A stretch of 15,189 nucleotides of DNA, taken from contig JAKJFO010000096.1 in NCBI GenBank assembly GCA_022704885.1, positions 1 through 15,189 on the forward strand. Reading direction: 5' to 3'. Shown piece after piece: positions 1 to 7,286 of the stretch. Below the pieces are notes generated by a model. It searched no databases, was not told where the DNA came from, and was given only the letters and a program-made list of their open reading frames with translations. Position 1 is the stretch's first letter, and each line of letters starts with the position of its first letter. The translations under genes were made by a program, and so were the position numbers. The DNA is from Candidatus Rifleibacteriota bacterium (lineage in GTDB: Bacteria > Riflebacteria > Ozemobacteria > Ozemobacterales > Ozemobacteraceae).

Positions 1-1185
1 GGCAACTACGCCGTTTTCGATGTCGCCGTTGCCGAGGCGGTAGATCGCTTCCATGATACTTCTGACTTCGCGCTCGATCATTTCGATTTCTTTGCGATGT
101 TCGGTGCCAATCGGAAACTTCTGGTCGCGCAGCATGTTGACGGCCTGGCGGGTGCAGCGCAGGCCCTGAGCGTTCGCCTCTTTGGTCGGAATGCCCATGG
201 CTTCGTGCGGCGATTTAACGATTACCTTGTCGGCGCCAGCGAGAACGGCAACCGAAGCACCCCAGCTGATGACCGAAAAGGCCTTGGCTTCGTCTTCAGG
301 AAAGCCGCCCATCCACTGATGAAAGACCGTGGTCAACTCATAATCACTGAAGCCCTCGCGCTTGAAAAATTCGTGGGCGAGGCTTTTGAGCGAAATCAGC
401 GCCGCGATATCCTGAAACATGTTGCCGCCCTGGCCGTAGCCGAGAGTCAGCGATTTCACACCCTGGCGAAGCGCAAGAATGCCTTCGACGATAGCGACGA
501 CGTGGCTGACGAACGGCGGCACGAGTGTGCCGGTCAGCGGGCCAAAAGGCTCGCGGTTGATGTGAACGCCGTTTTCTTCGTAGATTCCGACGAGGCGATC
601 GACGTATTTCCAGTCTTCGATCGACTTTTTCAGCGGAACCTTCTTGGCATAAGGAATATTGTAAGAAATACCACCGCCCTCGTAGCTGGTAAACCCGCCG
701 GCCAGCGTGATTTCGGCGAGCAGACGGGCATCGGGCGTGCCATGACGAACCTGAATCGGTTTTTTAACCGCTTCAGTAACCTGGCGACAACCGATGAGAC
801 CGTGATTAACTGCCGGAAAGCCGTTGAGCAGAGAAGTTCGTGCCTGCAGCGATTTTTCGATGCCGACGGCGGCTTCCTGATAGCGGTTCTGGCGGGTATA
901 GGCGTCGATGGTGGTCGGCAGCAGATCGGCTTCGCCCTCGTTTTCGAGATACTGCAGAAGCTTGATATGGTCTTGAATCAGAGCAACACCGGCGCGGGGC
1001 TGCAGCAGCGTTTCGCCGGTTTCTGAGGCCTTTCGCATGGCTACGGCAAAGTTTTTGGCAGCCGGAATTTGTTTCTGATATTCGATACCTTCTTCGAGAT
1101 CGAGACCCTTGCCGGTTGGCCAGGTTTCGAGAATTTCGCTGCGGATCCGGTTGAAACTGTCGCGGCTAAGCATGTGTGAACTCAC
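1..1185 (-). CDS. glmE: Glutamate mutase (methylaspartate mutase) epsilon subunit, C-terminus cut by window edge
   Basis: Catalytic large subunit of adenosylcobalamin-dependent glutamate mutase, which interconverts L-glutamate and (2S,3S)-3-methylaspartate. I translated 395 residues; the family is about 480, so roughly 85 to 90 are off the left edge. The substrate-binding set known from Clostridium cochlearium (Arg66, Arg100, Arg149, Glu171, Tyr177, Tyr181, recalled from memory) is all present with a constant offset of two: R64, R98, R147, E169, Y175 and Y179, in contexts such as [15 protein letters not shown] and [12 protein letters not shown]. The start is a GTG at 1185, preceded by AAGGAG (1196-1201) at 10 nt. 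An in-frame ATG at 1173 is badly spaced from that site and would shorten the conserved N-terminus. It overlaps mutL by 20 nt and is last of the visible operon. Also called mutE. Identification is very secure. Confidence 0.96.
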   Translation of the reverse strand, partial: MSSHMLSRDSFNRIRSEILETWPTGKGLDLEEGIEYQKQIPAAKNFAVAMRKASETGETLLQPRAGVALIQDHIKLLQYLENEGEADLLPTTIDAYTRQNRYQEAAVGIEKSLQARTSLLNGFPAVNHGLIGCRQVTEAVKKPIQVRHGTPDARLLAEITLAGGFTSYEGGGISYNIPYAKKVPLKKSIEDWKYVDRLVGIYEENGVHINREPFGPLTGTLVPPFVSHVVAIVEGILALRQGVKSLTLGYGQGGNMFQDIAALISLKSLAHEFFKREGFSDYELTTVFHQWMGGFPEDEAKAFSVISWGASVAVLAGADKVIVKSPHEAMGIPTKEANAQGLRCTRQAVNMLRDQKFPIGTEHRKEIEMIEREVRSIMEAIYRLGNGDIENGVVA

Positions 1186-2617
1186 GGTGACTGAACTCCT
1201 TAACTTGTTCGTTGTGATGCATTCTGGTCAGATATTGAACGGCCGAAGCGGCGCTCTGTCGCGGAAATTCCGAGGCCAGACAGCCCAACAGCGGCAAAAC
1301 ATATTCGGTATCGGCATAATACTCGAAATTTTCAGGAAGCAGATGAACTCTCTCTGAGTCAGCCGGCTTTGGCGCCGGTAACTCGAGAATGTCGCCGGCC
1401 CGCCCCATGGCGGCAAGAAAGCCACCGCTGCCGATGATGCGGCTGACGCGGCGCAGATCTTTGCCGGTCTGAGCCATGACCGGGCCTTTGGTCGTCATGA
1501 CTTCTTCGATAGTTCCGGCGTGGCGGACAAGTGCGTGTTGAAGGCATGCGGCTGCCAGCAGACGGTCATACTGCTGCTCGGCCAGGTCGACCGGCAGATA
1601 GCTGGTATTGGCAGAGAGCCTGTCAACATAGCTCTGCATGTTGGCATAACCATTCTGAACATCTTCGAGGCTCAGAGTAAAAAAATCCTTTGCCGTGTCA
1701 AAAGCAGCGGCAGCGCTTACCCGCATACCAAGGTCGCCTTCGACGGTGCGCTTGATTTTTGGTTCGACGATGCCCTTGAGAATGGTTCCTGAATCGGGAT
1801 TGTAAGCTTCGCAGAACGAATAGAAATCGGTGGTGGCACCGCCCATGTCGATGAGAGCAAAGCATTCCCAGCCGGAAACCTGGCTTCCGATGGCTTCGAC
1901 CAGATTGAGCACGGCCAGCGGAGTCGGCAACGGCTGAGTGTTGAAGCGGCGCACCAGCTCGTCGAGGCCTTTTCCCGCAACTATGCGTTCGAGGAATACC
2001 TGTCTGATCGTCTCTCTGACCGGCTCAATATTGAGTCTGCCGAAATCGGGCATGAGATTCTCGGTAATGCGCAGGTCGCGGTCGCCAAGGAGGTCGCCGA
2101 TCTGATCTACCGCCTGATTATTACCGGCGAAGACGATGGTGCCGTTAAAGGCAGAGCCGGCAATGGCGCGGGCGTTCTCGGTTACGTAGCGCTCGTTGCC
2201 ACCGTCAGTACCGCCACATAGCAGCAGAATGTCGGGATGTGCCTGCTCGATAGCGGCGATGCAGCTGCGTGTCAGGCGATACGGGTAGGCAGCGCAGATT
2301 CTGGCACCAGCCGAGAAGGCGGCGAGGCGGGCGATATGCAGTGTCATTTCGGGCACCAACCCGACGACAGCGACATTCAGCCCACCTTTGGCCGACGACG
2401 AAAAACGGAGAGGGACAGGTGCCGGCCCGATACTGTGCCAGTCATACTCCGGCTGCAGCTGGTGCAGCGCGGCATAGACGCCATCTGGCAGATGGCTGGT
2501 GGTGGTTGCCACTACCGCGCGCGACTTCACGCTGAAGCGATCGTGGCTGAGATTGAACATCGCCGCCTTGGTCCAGGTCGAGCCGATGTCAATGCAGATA
2601 ATGCCGTCTTCAATCAT
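1166..2617 (-). CDS. mutL: MutL, ASKHA-type ATPase-like protein of the glutamate mutase operon
   Basis: About 483 residues. Not the mismatch-repair MutL: this is the protein encoded between the two glutamate mutase subunits in clostridia, with an actin/Hsp70/sugar-kinase (ASKHA) fold and thought to act as a reactivating or repair factor for the B12 enzyme. Seen here: an N-terminal phosphate-1 motif IDIGSTWTK (residues 9-17), a mid-protein phosphate-2 motif [14 protein letters not shown], and a C-terminal glycine-rich [13 protein letters not shown] start it at ATG 2617, which overlaps the sigma subunit stop as ATGATTGA and suggests translational coupling. An in-frame TTG at 2638 lies 7 codons upstream without a Shine-Dalgarno site. 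Sandwiched between glmS and glmE in the same order as in Clostridium tetanomorphum. The family assignment is firm; the biochemical role is from the family, not from this sequence. Confidence 0.93.
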   Translation of the reverse strand: MIEDGIICIDIGSTWTKAAMFNLSHDRFSVKSRAVVATTTSHLPDGVYAALHQLQPEYDWHSIGPAPVPLRFSSSAKGGLNVAVVGLVPEMTLHIARLAAFSAGARICAAYPYRLTRSCIAAIEQAHPDILLLCGGTDGGNERYVTENARAIAGSAFNGTIVFAGNNQAVDQIGDLLGDRDLRITENLMPDFGRLNIEPVRETIRQVFLERIVAGKGLDELVRRFNTQPLPTPLAVLNLVEAIGSQVSGWECFALIDMGGATTDFYSFCEAYNPDSGTILKGIVEPKIKRTVEGDLGMRVSAAAAFDTAKDFFTLSLEDVQNGYANMQSYVDRLSANTSYLPVDLAEQQYDRLLAAACLQHALVRHAGTIEEVMTTKGPVMAQTGKDLRRVSRIIGSGGFLAAMGRAGDILELPAPKPADSERVHLLPENFEYYADTEYVLPLLGCLASEFPRQSAASAVQYLTRMHHNEQVKEFSHREFTHA

Positions 2618-3038
2618 TTCCCTTTTGCCTTGTATCAAGGTCGTTTTTCAGCAATTCCACCACTTTTGCGAGATCACAGTCAGGGCCGAACACCCTGTCA
2701 TACCCCATTTTCAAAAATTTTGCCTCAACCTCGGCGAACGGGGTCTTGCCGACCACGAGATTGCCGCCGACGTAGAGAATAATGTCTTCGAGACCTTTTT
2801 CGATGCACTTTTCGCGCAGCCCGGCGCAGTCGATTTCGCCATGGCCGTAGAGCGACGAAACCATGATGGCGCGGGCATCGGTTTCGATTGCAGCGTTGAT
2901 GAACTCTTCCTGGCTGACCATGACGCCAAGGTTGGTGACCTTGAAGCCGGCTTCGCTGAAAAATGCTTCGAGAATCTTGTTGCCGACTGAATGGCAGTCG
3001 AAACCGATTACGCCTAATACGATGTTTACTGGAGTCAT
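2610..3038 (-). CDS. glmS: Glutamate mutase (methylaspartate mutase) sigma subunit, B12-binding
   Basis: 142 residues, near full length for the small subunit that carries adenosylcobalamin in base-off/His-on form and pairs with GlmE. The cobalamin signature DxHxxG is D14, H16, G19, with H16 the expected cobalt ligand. The SxL motif is S61-x-L63 and the GG motif is G91-G92 (YVGGNLVVG), the three hallmarks of the Rossmann-type B12 domain. ATG at 3038 has AGGA 8 nt upstream and overlaps the regulator's TGA as ATGA, so it is probably coupled to the gene before it. Sometimes named mutS; unrelated to mismatch-repair MutS or glucosamine synthase GlmS. Confidence 0.96.
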   Translation of the reverse strand: MTPVNIVLGVIGFDCHSVGNKILEAFFSEAGFKVTNLGVMVSQEEFINAAIETDARAIMVSSLYGHGEIDCAGLREKCIEKGLEDIILYVGGNLVVGKTPFAEVEAKFLKMGYDRVFGPDCDLAKVVELLKNDLDTRQKGND

Positions 3039-4120
3039 TGTTTTTTTCCTGGTCTGTTCAGCAAGTTTTTTATCAGTTCTTCGAGATACAGAAGCGAGCC
3101 GCGCTCGATCTGGTAAGCAAAGTCGATCAGCAGACCGCCACGCTGCCGGAAAAGGTTGATCGCATGCAGCAGCTCAGACGGCAGTTGCGCAGCAAAGCCG
3201 GGCGGCACGATCAGCACATCTTTATCGTCGATAAATTTTTCGATTGCAGCCGGCTTTTCATCGAGGTAACAGATACCTGACAGGTCGCCGTTAAAACCGG
3301 ACTTACCGACCCAACCGCTGATAATCTGAAAAAAACGCCGGCTCTGGTAGAGCACACCGGCACGGCTGTCGTTGTTGAGCCTGGCGAGAGCGATCAAAGT
3401 CGCCTGCGATGGAGATACCACTACCGGCACAGCCTTGTCGGCCAGTTCAGGCACCAGGCTGCGCAATTCTTCGATGTGGTTTGAGGTGGTCAGAATCAGG
3501 TCGAAAGGCGCCAGAACCGTCGCCGGATCTTTTGCTTCACGCAACTCGGCAAAGAGAAAACGCGCGGTAGCAATGTGTGTCAAAGGTGCCAGCTGAGATT
3601 GGTATATACCAAGCGCTTCCGGATTGCAGTCGATGGCAGCTATGGCAAATTGCGAAAACCGCTCTTCGCGGCGGGTCAGCAGCAGGTTGAAGAGGTCTGC
3701 CATCTCGCGCCAGGCAAAGCCGATATCTTCGAGCTGCCATATGCAGTTTTCGATCAGCTGTGTGGCCTGCTCGAGCCGGCTGGTCGGCCGGTCAGATTCT
3801 TTGGCATCAGCAGCTTTAACATCAGTGTTGTGTAAGCGGGTCTGGCGCGCTCTGACCGGCGCACCCTGCTGCGATGCCGGCGAGTCAGCCACCAGGCTGC
3901 CACGACCGCGTGCGGCAACAATATAATGCTGTTGAACCAGCATTTCATAAGCTTTTTTGATGGTTCCGCGGGCGACTTTGAGCTGCAATGCCAGTTCGCG
4001 CTCGGCCGGCAGCTGTTGGCCCGGCGTCAGGCGGCCGGCTCTGATCAGCGCAGCTATCTGGCTGCTGATCTGCCTGTAAATAGGCTCCTGCCCATGATTA
4101 TTGATTTTAACCGGCAACAT
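3035..4120 (-). CDS. GntR-type transcriptional regulator heading the glutamate mutase operon
   Basis: 361 residues. Residues about 10-78 form a GntR winged helix-turn-helix with the family pattern [42 protein letters not shown] and a wing ending RGRGSLVAD. The remaining roughly 280 residues do not look like a MocR aminotransferase (no pyridoxal-lysine context seen) or a UTRA domain. They read as alternating strands and helices in two halves (for example [38 protein letters not shown]), reminiscent of periplasmic-binding or PrpR-type sensor folds; that comparison is inference. The stop overlaps the glmS start by 4 nt, so regulator and enzyme are co-expressed. The ATG at 4120 has no strong Shine-Dalgarno site. 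Nested inverted repeats and a promoter directly upstream suggest autoregulation. The ligand is unknown; glutamate, methylaspartate or mesaconate are natural candidates. Confidence 0.85.
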   Translation of the reverse strand: MLPVKINNHGQEPIYRQISSQIAALIRAGRLTPGQQLPAERELALQLKVARGTIKKAYEMLVQQHYIVAARGRGSLVADSPASQQGAPVRARQTRLHNTDVKAADAKESDRPTSRLEQATQLIENCIWQLEDIGFAWREMADLFNLLLTRREERFSQFAIAAIDCNPEALGIYQSQLAPLTHIATARFLFAELREAKDPATVLAPFDLILTTSNHIEELRSLVPELADKAVPVVVSPSQATLIALARLNNDSRAGVLYQSRRFFQIISGWVGKSGFNGDLSGICYLDEKPAAIEKFIDDKDVLIVPPGFAAQLPSELLHAINLFRQRGGLLIDFAYQIERGSLLYLEELIKNLLNRPGKKQ

Positions 4121-4130
4121 CGAGTATGAC

Positions 4131-4199
4131 CGCCAAGATTGGTATAGTCCAACAAAACCATTCTATACCAATTTTCAGCAAAGTCAACCAAAATTGGCG
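4131..4199. promoter_or_regulatory. Nested inverted repeats, candidate GntR operator
   Basis: A perfect 10-bp inverted repeat, ATTGGTATAG (4138-4147) and CTATACCAAT (4163-4172), has arms 25 bp apart, about 2.4 helical turns. Outside it, CGCCAAGATTGG (4131-4142) and CCAAAATTGGCG (4188-4199) form a second inverted pair with 2 mismatches in 12. Both sets surround the operon promoter. Binding by the adjacent GntR-type protein is inferred from position and symmetry. Confidence 0.65.
4160..4187 (-). promoter_or_regulatory. Sigma70-like promoter of the regulator-glutamate mutase operon
   Basis: On the minus strand, TTGACT (4182-4187) and TAGAAT (4160-4165) are separated by 16 bp. Transcription would begin near 4153, about 33 nt before the regulator's ATG. 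One arm of the inverted repeat (4163-4172) overlaps the -10 element, so a bound dimer would block polymerase. Confidence 0.7.
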
Positions 4200-4206
4200 A
4201 TTGCGA

Positions 4207-4749
4207 TTAACCTGCTTCGCCAATGCTACACAGTGCAGGCGCGCACGAGCAGGAGAGGAGTTCGCTCTGCCAGCGGGTGAATTTGTTTTGATAGCTTTGC
4301 GAGGCGTTGGCCGGGCTGGTAGATGGAAGCACAACCAGTTGATAACGATTTGCCAGATCGGGTGATACTTTCAATACATGGTGTTTGAATGAGCTGAAGG
4401 CCTTCTGGCCGTTGAAGCAGATTTTGCGAACCTGCGGCAGTTTTTTAAGCAGACCGGCGATATCGTTGGGGTGTTCTGATTCTTTTTCGATACTTGAATC
4501 AAGACTGCCCTCGCGCCGACACTGCTGCAGCACGTCCCATAGCGCAATACGCAGGGTTGAAAGCACTTCACAGCGGCGAGCGTAATCAGTCGAGAACTCG
4601 ACACCGGCGCAAGCAAAAATGAATTTCCAGAAAAGATTGTGTGGGTGTGCGTAGTATTGTCCGGCCCGCAGCGAAGCCTCACCCGGCATCGAGCCCAGCA
4701 CCAGCACGACAGCATCTTCCACTACAACTGCTGCAAAACTCTTTTTCAC
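4207..4749 (-). CDS. Hypoxanthine/uracil DNA glycosylase, UDG superfamily (family 6-like)
   Basis: 180 residues. A base-excision repair enzyme that would remove deaminated bases, chiefly hypoxanthine, from DNA in the cytoplasm. The N-terminal active-site motif reads LGSMPGEASLRAGQYYAHP (18-36) followed by H37-N38-L-F-W; the Asn corresponds to the catalytic Asn of the Methanosarcina hypoxanthine glycosylase as I recall it. The C-terminal substrate motif is LPSTSPAN (141-148). FNGQKAF (112-118) matches the strand-loop between them. Start is GTG at 4749 with AGGG 10 nt upstream; an ATG at 4756 is out of frame. Same strand as the mutase operon but separated from it by that operon's own promoter, and preceded by the Rpn gene's terminator, so it is probably transcribed alone. 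No functional link to the neighbours is apparent. Confidence 0.85.
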   Translation of the reverse strand: MKKSFAAVVVEDAVVLVLGSMPGEASLRAGQYYAHPHNLFWKFIFACAGVEFSTDYARRCEVLSTLRIALWDVLQQCRREGSLDSSIEKESEHPNDIAGLLKKLPQVRKICFNGQKAFSSFKHHVLKVSPDLANRYQLVVLPSTSPANASQSYQNKFTRWQSELLSCSCAPALCSIGEAG

Positions 4750-4774
4750 AAGACATTATCCCTGATCAGTCATA

Positions 4775-4802
4775 CAAAAACAGGCGACCCGTCGGGCCGC
4801 CT
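4775..4802 (-). terminator. Rho-independent terminator of the Rpn-type gene
   Basis: On the minus strand a 9-bp stem (AGGCGGCCC with GGGTCGCCT, one G-U pair) with a GAC loop spans 4782-4802 and is followed by GTTTTTG. It lies 30 bases past the stop of the Rpn gene and before the glycosylase. The plus-strand version would have a mismatch and no T-run, which fixes the orientation. Confidence 0.8.
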
Positions 4803-4832
4803 GCTTGCGTTTCAACCCCATTCAAATAGCAA

Positions 4833-5195
4833 TCATGAATTTTCTGAATCCCCAGCACTCTCGTCGGCGATTATCTTCTGCAATTCTGCTTCAGTTAAAC
4901 CGGTGGCCTGCATGATCGTCTCAGGCGCAATGCCGAGACGAAACATTCTAACTGCTATCTCAGAGCGACTCTCTGCCTTGCCTTCTGCTTTGCCTTCTGC
5001 TTTGCCCTCTGCTTTGCCCTCCGCTTTGCCTTCTGCCTTGCCAATCTCAATACCCTCTGCTTTACCTATCTCTATACCCTCTTTGAGTCGGGTGTTCATC
5101 TCGAGGTTGTAGACAAATTTATCTTTCTCACGGGCTTCCATGAGAACCCGCATACGTTCGTTCGCGTTGATACGTTTTAGTTCAGAAATGGCCAT
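4833..5195 (-). CDS. Candidate intragenic short protein (RpnS-like) inside the Rpn gene
   Basis: In frame with the Rpn gene, codon 215 is ATG (5193-5195) preceded by GAGGAG (5205-5210) at 9 nt, as good as any start in the window. It would give a 120-residue protein made of a helical segment, the KAEG repeat and the C-terminal domain, without the nuclease domain. In E. coli, rpn genes are reported to express such C-terminal short forms from internal starts, and these bind and inhibit the toxic full-length protein. The site could instead be a chance result of the acidic codons for Asp-Glu-Glu. Expression is not shown by sequence alone. Confidence 0.45.
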   Translation of the reverse strand: MAISELKRINANERMRVLMEAREKDKFVYNLEMNTRLKEGIEIGKAEGIEIGKAEGKAEGKAEGKAEGKAEGKAESRSEIAVRMFRLGIAPETIMQATGLTEAELQKIIADESAGDSENS

Positions 5196-5837
5196 AACTA
5201 TATTCTCCTCGTCTTCAAGATACTCAGGTATCTTCACATCCATTTTAACGTAATCACGTGAAAATTTCATCACATGCAGCCATTTTTCCAGCCTTGTCAT
5301 CTCTTTTCGCGGCTTAGTTTCACGAAATTTGGTCAGATCTATGTAGTGCAACGCCAAAGTGTCCTTTAGAATTATGCTGCTGTCGTGATTACAGAATTCA
5401 AAAACTTCATGAACCCTGTTCGATTCAGGAAACAGATCGAAATTCATGATCGAAATACTGGTAGCCGAGCTCAAACTGGCGTAACTATCTCCAGCATGCG
5501 CCTGGTCAGCATACAATCGGGCAACATAGAGAACCGTTCTTGGGACATAAGAGCTATGCTGGCATGCCTGCGCCTCGATGTTATACCAGCGCCCCATTTT
5601 GTCACGCGCTTTAACATCGACAATTGTCAGCTTTTCATCAAAGAAACGCCGCAAATTGAATGGGTTCAGATATCGCAAGGCCTCTATCTGGCGCTCATTC
5701 TCAAGCTGCAACACGGCATTTATCAGACTGATGGTGATTCGCTCGTGGCCTTTACGCCCAAATATCCATTGAAAGGCAAAGTCGTTGAGCATCGAATAGA
5801 TTTTGTGTTCCTTATTCAATACAATAGGGACTGACAT
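4833..5837 (-). CDS. Rpn family PD-(D/E)XK nuclease ('recombination-promoting nuclease/putative transposase')
   Basis: 334 residues. The N-terminal two thirds match the PD-(D/E)XK transposase-like family PF12784. FDEKLTIVDVKARDKMG carries the conserved Asp (D74) and is followed by YNIEAQ with E88 and Q90 of the E-x-Q active site; YVARLYADQ follows in the helix usual for the family. E. coli Rpn proteins are DNA endonucleases that stimulate RecA-independent recombination and act in phage defence; a similar role here is inference. Residues 254-289 are a glycine/lysine/alanine/glutamate repeat (GIEIGKAEG then KAEG units), followed by a short C-terminal domain. ATG 5837 follows GGAGG at 10 nt. A strong internal start at 5195 is listed separately. 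A terminator follows; no terminal inverted repeats or target duplications were seen, so I do not call it part of an insertion sequence. Confidence 0.87.
   Translation of the reverse strand: MSVPIVLNKEHKIYSMLNDFAFQWIFGRKGHERITISLINAVLQLENERQIEALRYLNPFNLRRFFDEKLTIVDVKARDKMGRWYNIEAQACQHSSYVPRTVLYVARLYADQAHAGDSYASLSSATSISIMNFDLFPESNRVHEVFEFCNHDSSIILKDTLALHYIDLTKFRETKPRKEMTRLEKWLHVMKFSRDYVKMDVKIPEYLEDEENIVMAISELKRINANERMRVLMEAREKDKFVYNLEMNTRLKEGIEIGKAEGIEIGKAEGKAEGKAEGKAEGKAEGKAESRSEIAVRMFRLGIAPETIMQATGLTEAELQKIIADESAGDSENS
4972..5043 (-). repeat. Six 12-bp tandem repeats encoding GKAE units in the Rpn gene
   Basis: Six adjacent 12-bp units with plus-strand consensus TCTGCTTTGCCT differ by one or two substitutions each and encode (G)KAE four-residue steps, residues 266-289. 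Two looser units encoding GIEIGKAE lie just upstream in the gene (about 5044-5080). Unit length is a multiple of three, so copy changes would alter linker length without a frameshift. Confidence 0.9.
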
Positions 5838-5864
5838 GATCGCATGACCTCCGGCTGAAAAATT

Positions 5865-5904
5865 TCGGAGTGTTCGACAAAGCCATCGATTTTAATCACT
5901 CCGA
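5865..5904. promoter_or_regulatory. 8-bp inverted repeat between the Rpn gene and the divergent exported-protein gene
   Basis: TCGGAGTG (5865-5872) and CACTCCGA (5897-5904) are perfect inverted copies with a 24-bp spacer, 28 bases upstream of the Rpn start codon. It could be a protein-binding site or a hairpin in the Rpn leader. I see no clear Rpn promoter hexamers, so its role is open. Confidence 0.3.
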
Positions 5905-5961
5905 TAGTTAATCAGCGGAAAAATGAAATGGGGAAAAAATATTTGAGGATTTTTTCTGATG

Positions 5962-5990
5962 GTGACAGCGTGAGAGTGACGGGCTATAAT
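5962..5990 (+). promoter_or_regulatory. Sigma70 promoter of the exported-protein gene
   Basis: GTGACA (5962-5967), 17 bp, then a perfect TATAAT (5985-5990). Expected transcription start is near 5997. The first in-frame ATG (5989) lies inside the -10 box and cannot be in the message, so translation must start downstream, at 6025 (AGAGAGG at 6012-6018). Confidence 0.8.
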
Positions 5991-6024
5991 GGCGTTGTCT
6001 GATCAAGCAATAGAGAGGTTAATG

Positions 6025-7266
6025 ATGAACGTTGCCAAAGCTTTTGTGATCTTTTCAACAATACTGCTGCTGATCGCAGCTCCCGCCTTCAGCTCAGAAA
6101 CAGCAAACGCCACCTACGAAGAAGTAGTAAAACGCGTGGCAGGCATGACCCGCGATCAGCAGGCGCGCGAGTTCGCAAAAAAATACGATCTCGACATAGT
6201 CAACATCACCTGGGAAGACACCGCCCGTGACCTCGGTTCCTCAATGGGGCCCAACATAAGCGACATGACCATTCAGGTTCACCACGGCAGCAAAGAAGCA
6301 CGCCAGATGACCTGCATGCCGGTTATCAGATTTCCCAATTTCACCGACAAGACAGCTGATATTCCGCTCGGAAAACTCTACGCGCGCGTCGGCAACGAAA
6401 AGGGCAAAGAGCTCAAAACCATTCCGCTCGGCGCTCTGCTCGAAGACCCGCGCCCACTCATGAGCAACCCGTCTTCATGGCCGGGCGAAGGAAATATGCT
6501 GCTGGCACAGCGCGACTCGCACGTGCTGGTATCGGCGCAGGCCTGCTTTTTGCCTATTCCCAAAGGCGATGAAGCGACCTTCAACCCGGTCATTTTCAAT
6601 TACCAGTCCGGAGCTGGCAACCCGGCGGTGCTGGCAATACTGGTCACCCGCGAAGGAACCAGCATGACGATCATCGACAACCAGCGTGATTCAGTGCAAA
6701 ACGGCGGCGCCAGGGGCCAGCGGCTTTTTTTCAACCTAAACGGGGAAAAAGCCTCGCTGACCGGCAAACGCGCCAGCGATGTCGCTGCTGCCGAACCAGT
6801 CACCACACCCGTCGAGCCTGATAAACCCGGGCGTCCGACTGCGCCGGCAGTAGGCAAATCTGGCGGTGACAACATGGTCATGCTGATTCAGGTGCCGCTA
6901 AAGCACAAGTCATTCCCGACACCTCAATTCTCGGACTCTTTCGACAGCAAATCTTCATTAAAGCGTGACCGAGAAGATGTTTCAAACGTCGAAGCGGCCG
7001 TAATCGGCCACGGCGAAATCGAAGGGCCTTTCGTCGAGATGGACAGCCAGGCAATCGAACGCGACGACCGCTACCCGATCCGCGTCACCGTGCAATTTTA
7101 CAAGGCTACCGATAACGGCGTCGTCAGTGAAGATGATATAAAGTCGATCAAAGAGCAGATCGACCAGGTCTACGCCGACGGCAGCTACGTCGGCTCGCTC
7201 GTAGTGCCTGACGACGAATCACTGCAACGCCCCACCGACTGGAAACCAACTAAAATATCTTTCTGA
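6025..7266 (+). CDS. Exported protein of unknown family
   Basis: 413 residues; I do not recognise the family. The N-terminus is a textbook Sec signal peptide: lysine at 5, hydrophobic core FVIFSTILLLIAAPAF, likely cleavage around residues 23-24 (AFSS before E25), no lipobox. Residues about 28-245 are a mixed domain with two cysteines in similar contexts (MTCMPV and AQACFLP), which could form a disulfide. A proline-rich linker with PVEPDKPGRPTAP near residues 255-270 joins a C-terminal domain of about 140 residues (begins near NMVMLIQVPLK, ends DWKPTKISF). Start ATG 6025 is 6 nt from AGAGG; ATG 6022 is possible but only 3 nt away. Upstream starts lie in the promoter. Monocistronic; converges on the ankyrin gene with a 20-bp gap and no clear terminator between. 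Likely periplasmic, function unknown. Confidence 0.85.
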   Translation: MNVAKAFVIFSTILLLIAAPAFSSETANATYEEVVKRVAGMTRDQQAREFAKKYDLDIVNITWEDTARDLGSSMGPNISDMTIQVHHGSKEARQMTCMPVIRFPNFTDKTADIPLGKLYARVGNEKGKELKTIPLGALLEDPRPLMSNPSSWPGEGNMLLAQRDSHVLVSAQACFLPIPKGDEATFNPVIFNYQSGAGNPAVLAILVTREGTSMTIIDNQRDSVQNGGARGQRLFFNLNGEKASLTGKRASDVAAAEPVTTPVEPDKPGRPTAPAVGKSGGDNMVMLIQVPLKHKSFPTPQFSDSFDSKSSLKRDREDVSNVEAAVIGHGEIEGPFVEMDSQAIERDDRYPIRVTVQFYKATDNGVVSEDDIKSIKEQIDQVYADGSYVGSLVVPDDESLQRPTDWKPTKISF

Positions 7267-7286
7267 CTTGCCTGCTCAAAAATCCT

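Noticed and set aside
97..1026. 309-residue plus-strand open frame at the left edge
   Set aside because: It is antisense to glmE, whose minus-strand translation carries all six substrate-binding residues. The opposite frame has no recognisable domain.
2237..2990. Overlapping plus-strand frames of 181 and 163 residues
   Set aside because: Shadows of mutL and glmS, both of which have firm motifs on the minus strand.
4972..5043. 12-bp tandem repeats as a CRISPR-like array
   Set aside because: Units are contiguous without spacers, far too short, and lie in frame within a protein gene.
4639..5112. 157-residue plus-strand frame ending in SALP repeats
   Set aside because: Antisense reading of the glycosylase start, the terminator and the KAEG repeats of the Rpn gene; no promoter or ribosome site.
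4833..5837. Rpn gene as part of an insertion sequence
   Set aside because: The 'putative transposase' label is historical. I found no terminal inverted repeats or flanking duplications, and the gene has its own terminator.
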